From Ypsolopha sequella (taxonomy: Eukaryota; Arthropoda; Insecta; Lepidoptera; Ypsolophidae), in the NCBI GenBank assembly GCA_934047225.1, contig OW203984.1, positions 2,799,201 through 2,863,200 on the forward strand: a DNA stretch of 64,000 nucleotides, in the 5' to 3' direction. Positions 58,705 to 64,000 of this stretch are shown piece by piece (positions within the stretch are counted from its first letter, which is position 1; each line of letters begins with the position of its first letter). A program made the translations under genes and the position numbers. The notes beneath the pieces were generated by a model. That model had not been told where the DNA came from and searched no databases. It saw only the letters and a list, made by a program, of their open reading frames with translations.

Positions 58705-59189
58705 ATATATTAAATAAATTACATATTTTTATTTTAGAAACAAACATTATAAGCACTATCACTCCCTCTCAATTGAATATACAAACTGACAATATGACAA
58801 ATTAATTCTAATTAAATTTAATTTAATTTAATTAAATTAAATTTAGTATATTATAGTATCTATGAAAATATGATTTCTTGGTTGAATTTATTATAGTAAT
58901 TAACTTATCTGGCACTACCCTCAAAACTTTCCACGTCGCCAAAGGTTAACTGGCAGAGAATGCTAATTAGCATTAAGTTCGCCTTTGTGCATTGTATATT
59001 TATTTTGTGCAATAAAGTATTTACATACATACATACAAACAAAGCTAGCAAGGACGGAGAACGCGCCCGCGAAGCTGAAGGAGATACTCCCGGCTTCTGT
59101 ACAGTGTTGTTCACCAAGCCTCGGGAAAGACTCAATATTTTTTCTGACATATCTTAGAAATTGGTAAATTAATTCACAAGAAACAGTTA

Positions 59190-59745
59190 ATATATGAATT
59201 TCTTTGAATTTTTCTCTGAATGAACCCCGTCATATTATAAATAGCCCGAATTGCTCTCTTCTACAAAACAAAAACTGCGCCTGTATCTACCCCACAACAG
59301 CATACCGTATGACATAATGCTGTGAAAGTAACTAAAATAGACTTCTACCAGTATTTTTATTAGTAATTTGCCTTATGCGTCTAATAGCGTACGCGGCTGA
59401 CCTGTCTACCACATCTATTTTAATGCCTAAAAACTTATTTTCTTTAACTTACTTCAGCTTGGACCCCTGCAAAAGCAAATTAACATCCATTTGGTAACTA
59501 AAATTGTATACATTTTGTATTTTTTGCATTTAAAACTAAATTATTTGCAGTGAACCAATCAAGAATCGGTGATAGAGTTGAATTCGCGTCGTCAAGGATA
59601 TCTTTATGTCTTTTCACTTTAAAAATAAGTAACGTGTCGTCTGCGCATAGCACTATCTCAGATAAGTCAAAAATAAGAAGAACAATCTTAAGTTGTGCGT
59701 TTCGTAGAGAATACGAATCGTTTCCCCTTAAGTAAGTTTTCATGT
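59190..59745 (-). pseudogene. Degraded reverse transcriptase fragment (LINE)
   Basis: On - the frame at 59498-59743 reads CADDTLLIFK followed by WFTANNLVLNAKNTKCIQF, the RT motif C region. Past a stop the sequence continues with KENKFLGIKIDV and shorter pieces down to about 59190. Several stops make it non-functional. It shares family type but not close sequence with the fragment at 6.8-7.7 kb. Confidence 0.75.
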
Positions 59746-59840
59746 AGCTATAACGATTCCGGTAGCTGCCCTTTGTGACCCATCTAAGTATTCTATCCTG
59801 TATATATGTATAGTGATCAGGAAACTAAAGTTGCGATAGT

Positions 59841-60509
59841 TTAAGGGTCCGTTTCGCCAAACATGCTCTCGCGTTTGGACAATTTAGCATATTAAAACAA
59901 AATATATTTTTACAAATAAAATTTGTGTAGGTAGTTAAGGAGTTGAACTACATTATAATTTTTCACATTTCACATAAGTATCACAAGCATCGGGAAAAAA
60001 AATCGGAAAGATCACTAAAATCACGAAAAATGTAATATATTGAAATATATTTTTTTTACGTAAAGAATTCAAAGTACCTTATTCATATAAAATATTAATA
60101 TTTTTCCTTTCGTTATTTAAAAAGAAATACACAAACTTCCAAATTTTTTTTTGCGTAATTTTTCTGTACAGGACAAATGTAGAATGTTTGAGTATTTCTT
60201 TTAAAATAACGAAAGGAAATAAAAAATAATAAAAATCTGTAAAGGCTACTTTTATTTCTTTGCTCTATAAAAAATATTTTAGTTTGTAGTTAGATCAGTA
60301 GACTGATCATACTAGTTCCAAAGCCAAATTACGTTTTCTTCTTTCCGATTTTTTTTCTCAATGATTGTGATGCTTGTGTCAAATCTGAAAAATTATAATG
60401 TAACTTAACCCCTTAACTACCTACACAAATTTTATTTGTTAAAAATATTTTGTTTTAATATGCTAAATTGTCCAAACGCGAGAGCATGTTTGGCGAAACG
60501 GACCCTTAA
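59841..60509. mobile_element. TTAA-flanked foldback MITE with long inverted arms
   Basis: TTAA at 59841-59844 and 60506-60509 bracket GGGTCCGTTTCGCCAAACAT and its inverse. Inverted arms run inward for more than 150 bp with moderate divergence, followed by a second inner inverted pair around CCTTTCGTTATTTAAA (60112 and 60209). TTAA duplication is the piggyBac habit, though these termini are not those of a family I can name. No transposase. Confidence 0.8.
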
Positions 60510-61084
60510 TGGTAAAAATCATTTAAAACTCTTGTTTTCGAAAATATATAGAATCATGAAATTAATGCACATATTATTAAATCAGAATGAATAATGAATA
60601 GATTGATTGATCGAACGACATGGATCATATTTTTCTGAACCGAGACACATAAATATTATTCAAGTAAAATCATTTGGTATTCTAGTTCAGGTTCAATGTT
60701 CTTCCAATATATTAGGTCTTTACATATGAAATTGCTGTTTTCTATAGAGGATTTGAAGGAAACTCAATTTGCAGTACTAACATTTTTGGATTTTTTTTTA
60801 GGATTGTCAAATCCAAATTATGTAATTTGATTTGTGTTAAATTTTTGAAAAGTGTCAACTGTAAAAAAATATTACGAATCTTATCATGGAAATGGATGGC
60901 ATTTAGGACGAACTGTTTTTGAACATTAAATTTTTATAATTAAACTGAAAATAAAAACAAAATTGAATACGTAGATGTAAAACCTTGAAATCAACTTTCA
61001 AACAAAAAACAAATAATTAAAACAGCTATTGAATTACAGGAATTATGAACTCATAAATATGTACGAAAATTTTGGCAATTTCAT
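60510..61084. other. AT-rich sequence, nothing recognised
   Basis: No feature supported. Confidence 0.4.
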
Positions 61085-61838
61085 AGGTGAGACCTTTATG
61101 GTGAGACTCCGTTGTCCGTCCGTCCGTCCGTCCGTATGTCACAGTCCCATAACCTTAGCACCGTTAAAGATAACGACATGAAATCTGGCACAAAAATAGC
61201 ATTAATCAACCCACAAAACATAGTGTAAAAAAACGAAAAATGTGAAATTGTTCAAAACATTTCCAATACAAAAGAGGGAAAAATAAAAAAAAATCAACTT
61301 AAAAATACAATATCGATATCAAATTAAAGAGCTTTCTTTACTATATTTACGGGCACGGATTTCGAGAAATTTTTTAAACCACAAAAAAATGTATTCTCCC
61401 TCTTATCTCCGAAACTGTTAAACCGAAAAATGTGAAAAAATGTAGATTATAGGTCATAACTGGCCAGTTACAGGAAAACTATAACAATTTGAAAAAATTG
61501 AACATCAAGGAGAAAAATTTTAAAACGTAAAATATAAATTAAATATTTTTTTTATAGAAATACAATATGGGTATCAAATTGTAGGTAATAAAGTGCTGAT
61601 TGTAAAAATATACAGTTTGGCTATATTTACTTGCATCTATTTCGAGTAATCCTCGAAAAACCACAAAAACGTGTATGTCCCTGGTGAACCGAAAAATATG
61701 AAAAAAATCATGGTAATATATGCTTGCGTAAAGATTACAAGATCAATATAGCGGTAGAGAAATTCATGACAACAAAATGACAACTTTCCTAAAACTGTCG
61801 CATTACGGAACCCTGACTCGCACTTGACTGGTTTTTTG
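61085..61838 (+). repeat. Dispersed repeat, second long copy
   Basis: Begins ACCTTTATGGTGAGACTCCG with (GTCC)n and ends CTCGCACTTGACTGGTTTTT. The middle duplicates itself loosely (two GGTCATAACYGGCCARTYACAGGAAAACTAT-like and CCTTATCTCC-like stretches). No coding frame. Confidence 0.75.
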
Positions 61839-62253
61839 CGAGATAGGGTTGCTTGTAGCAGTATTTGATGTTGACAAATCTAGTCCTTATTTATAGGTAC
61901 ATAGACTAATTATTACTTAGTCTTAGTACTTAGTCTATGGTAGGTAACATAAATATTTTAACTACAAATCAGGTTTTTACTTGGTTATAGAACAAATTCT
62001 TTACAGAAACGATTGATAAAAAAACCGACACATAATTCGATTACCTTCGTTCCGACCACTTACTGAATCTCCTATATGAATTAGTTGCATCAATCTACGT
62101 TCCTATAAAGTAAAGACAATAGATTGTATATTATTATGCATGCGGCACTGCGCCGGCGCTGCCCCTCGTTGACAGCTGATACGATAACCTTCAATCTTGA
62201 CATTTGTTTGTGAAAGATAAGTCGAAGCCTTATCAGTGTAGGACTGTAGGTTA

Positions 62254-62382
62254 GTTGGCTTGTGGCACTCGCTCGGCTCACCAACTGTCCTAGAAAGTTG
62301 GCTTGTGGCACTCGCTCGGCTCACCAACTGTCCTAGAAAGTTGGCTTGTGGCACTCGCTCGGCTCACCAACTGTCCTAGAAA
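62254..62382 (+). repeat. 43-bp tandem repeat, 3 copies
   Basis: GTTGGCTTGTGGCACTCGCT begins copies at 62254, 62297 and 62340. GTTGG and CCAAC inside the unit are inverted. Confidence 0.95.
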
Positions 62383-62494
62383 GCCTATTTTAGTCGACTA
62401 CTAATTTCTAGTGTCCAATAGAAGTTTCGACCTTCGAGAAGTTTCGACCTTCGGCTTCTAAAGTCAAACTCAGCCAAATATTCGGCATCGCCAC

Positions 62495-62844
62495 AGGTGG
62501 TAGAGCTGATGCCGGGCTCGACCGTGGAGGTACCACCATCTTACTTGGAGACCCCTTCGAAGTAATTTGGGGGAGAGTAAGAGGACAGCTCACAGGCAAA
62601 AAACCAGGAGGCCCACCGTGCCTAGGACCGATGGATGGCGGTATATCCATCCGTAATAGCCGGGCCTTATATGGAACAAACTGGTGACGGGCAGCGGCGT
62701 CACTGGTGCGAGGGTTCCGGCACCGCGCTCACCAACCGAGCGTGTGTGAGTATGAGCAATTCTGCCAGCATGACCGCCGGGAGTGATAAAGTTCTGGAAA
62801 GGCTTATGTTCAGCAGTGGACGAACTAGGCTGATGGATGGATGG
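62495..62844 (+). mobile_element. Retroposon copy with LINE-type 3' end, copy 3
   Basis: AGGTGGTAGAGCTGATGCCG to CTGATGGATGGATGG. Short internal deletion near 62735 relative to copy 2. Confidence 0.85.
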
Positions 62845-64000
62845 CCAAAATCATGACTTGAGCAGATTTTAATAAATTATGCTTTCTTGCTGTGTGTTTT
62901 AGACATTAAACTCAAGCCGCTTTGTAGAAAAATTTAAAATCATTTATCATTTTCAAAAATGTTATCTGTCGAGTGAAAATTATCCAATGAGGTCTGAAAA
63001 AATATGTACTATATATTAAAATTTTACATTGATCAATTATATAGTTGACTCAGCATATTTATGCAAAAACTCTGCAATTTAAGAAGCCTTTTCTTAACCG
63101 GTTATTTTTAAATCAGGGCAAAGAACTGCAATAATTTGACGATATAAGTCTCCCAAAATTTTGCTCAGAAGTATTTCTTCTTCATTATCGAATAATCAAA
63201 ACCATAACCAACGATAAAGCCATGTTTTTAACATATCAATAAAGAAAACATGAGCTGAACAAATAAGTTCACAACAACTCTATTGAACGTTAATGCGTTG
63301 GTAATAAAGACTATTATTGTTCTGTGGCGGCCGAATGTAAATAATTCTCTGATTATATACGGGTTGAATGACTGAAGCCTGCCCCGAACCGCATTGGAAA
63401 TTGTAAATAATCATCGATATCGCGTATTTGTTCGGCTTATCGGCTGCAAGAGCAAGCAACACTGCGGCATCAGGGATAAAGTACAGAAAATAATCACGCG
63501 GACCACAACGCACGTGCTGCAAGGCGGTAGCGTGCCCAGGACTTTGTTAGACATGGCTAGAACTATAGGTCATTACCATCATCATTCTTCTCGCCATTTG
63601 TTACTCTATGTTATTCTATGTCTCATTAGCTTAGACAATTTAAGCCTGGCAGACGACGAATTGCTGCTTGATAACTACCCAGCAGGATAGCTGTTGTTGG
63701 CCCCCTATCTAGCCACCATGGGGCGGCCAGGGGGCAACACTATGCAAGCAGCTAAGGTTGTTGAGTGGTGAGTCTGCGGGGTACAAGATCCTTATACAGT
63801 CAAGTGCCCCCGGCGTCATGACATTTTACACTTCCAACCTGGAGCATAGGTTCTGCTCTTGCATCTCCACTGTGACCGGCTGTATAAGGCAAGCGCAGAG
63901 GCGAGGAGAGGTGTGTAGCTATCTGTATGTGTGTGTGTGCTTCCCCTGGAGGTAGGGTCCGTGGTGTCGCCACTCACCATCGGCTCGCCACAAGCCACCC
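62845..64000. other. Unresolved window end
   Basis: 62845-63270 is AT-rich and empty. From about 63360 the sequence becomes GC-richer and repeat-like, with GGGGCGGCCAGGGGGCAACA and a (GT)n at 63926-63940. It could be the 5' part of a retroelement that continues past the window. No protein motif identified. Confidence 0.3.

Noticed and set aside
63394..63955. Frames near the window end as a gene
   Set aside because: No motif, repeat-like composition and cut off by the window; insufficient evidence.

Overview
This is an AT-rich, repeat-dense stretch of an arthropod nuclear genome, most likely a moth or butterfly. The evidence is its dispersed repeats: tRNA-headed SINEs, a family with GGGTTCCGTA and ACCGG-type ends, LINE 3' fragments and many MITEs, all of a type common in Lepidoptera. 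No bacterial or organellar gene organisation is visible. The species is not identifiable from the sequence alone.

The one confident protein-coding gene is a TENT5 (FAM46) non-canonical poly(A) polymerase on the + strand. Its large GC-rich 3' coding exon is at 49239-50417. I infer a first coding exon at 32372-32443. It is joined in phase by a 16.8-kb intron with a GTACGT donor and a TTTCAG acceptor. The exon lies in a GC-rich promoter with a TGACGTCA site, an arthropod initiator and a DPE motif at exactly +28. The spliced product would be about 416 residues. A mostly unique AT-rich stretch (50418-53590) follows the stop and is probably a long 3' UTR. It starts with two Pumilio-type TGTATATA sites.

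Everything else is repeats and intergenic or intronic sequence. 1-12.5 kb: dispersed repeats, a LINE fragment nested in a MITE, and small minisatellites. 12.5-14.7 kb: a nearly perfect 270-bp-arm palindrome, a MITE, and a 23-bp minisatellite grown inside a tRNA-like element. 15-21 kb: SINEs, an hAT-like MITE with 8-bp target duplication, and repeats. 21.46-23.85 kb: a 54-copy 44-bp satellite with higher-order structure. 24-31 kb: degraded reverse transcriptase pieces and a 94-bp array. 31-49.2 kb: TENT5 promoter and intron, holding MITEs, three CpG-rich islands and a 395-bp tandem array of identical tRNA-like Pol III units ending in an inverted copy. 53.6-57.8 kb: a 53-bp minisatellite of near-palindromic units and an 83-bp array that is an amplified terminal inverted repeat. 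58-64 kb: SINE, nested MITE, RT fragment, a TTAA-flanked foldback element and further repeats.

The main general observation is that several independent tandem arrays in this one window begin inside transposable-element ends or tRNA-like promoters.
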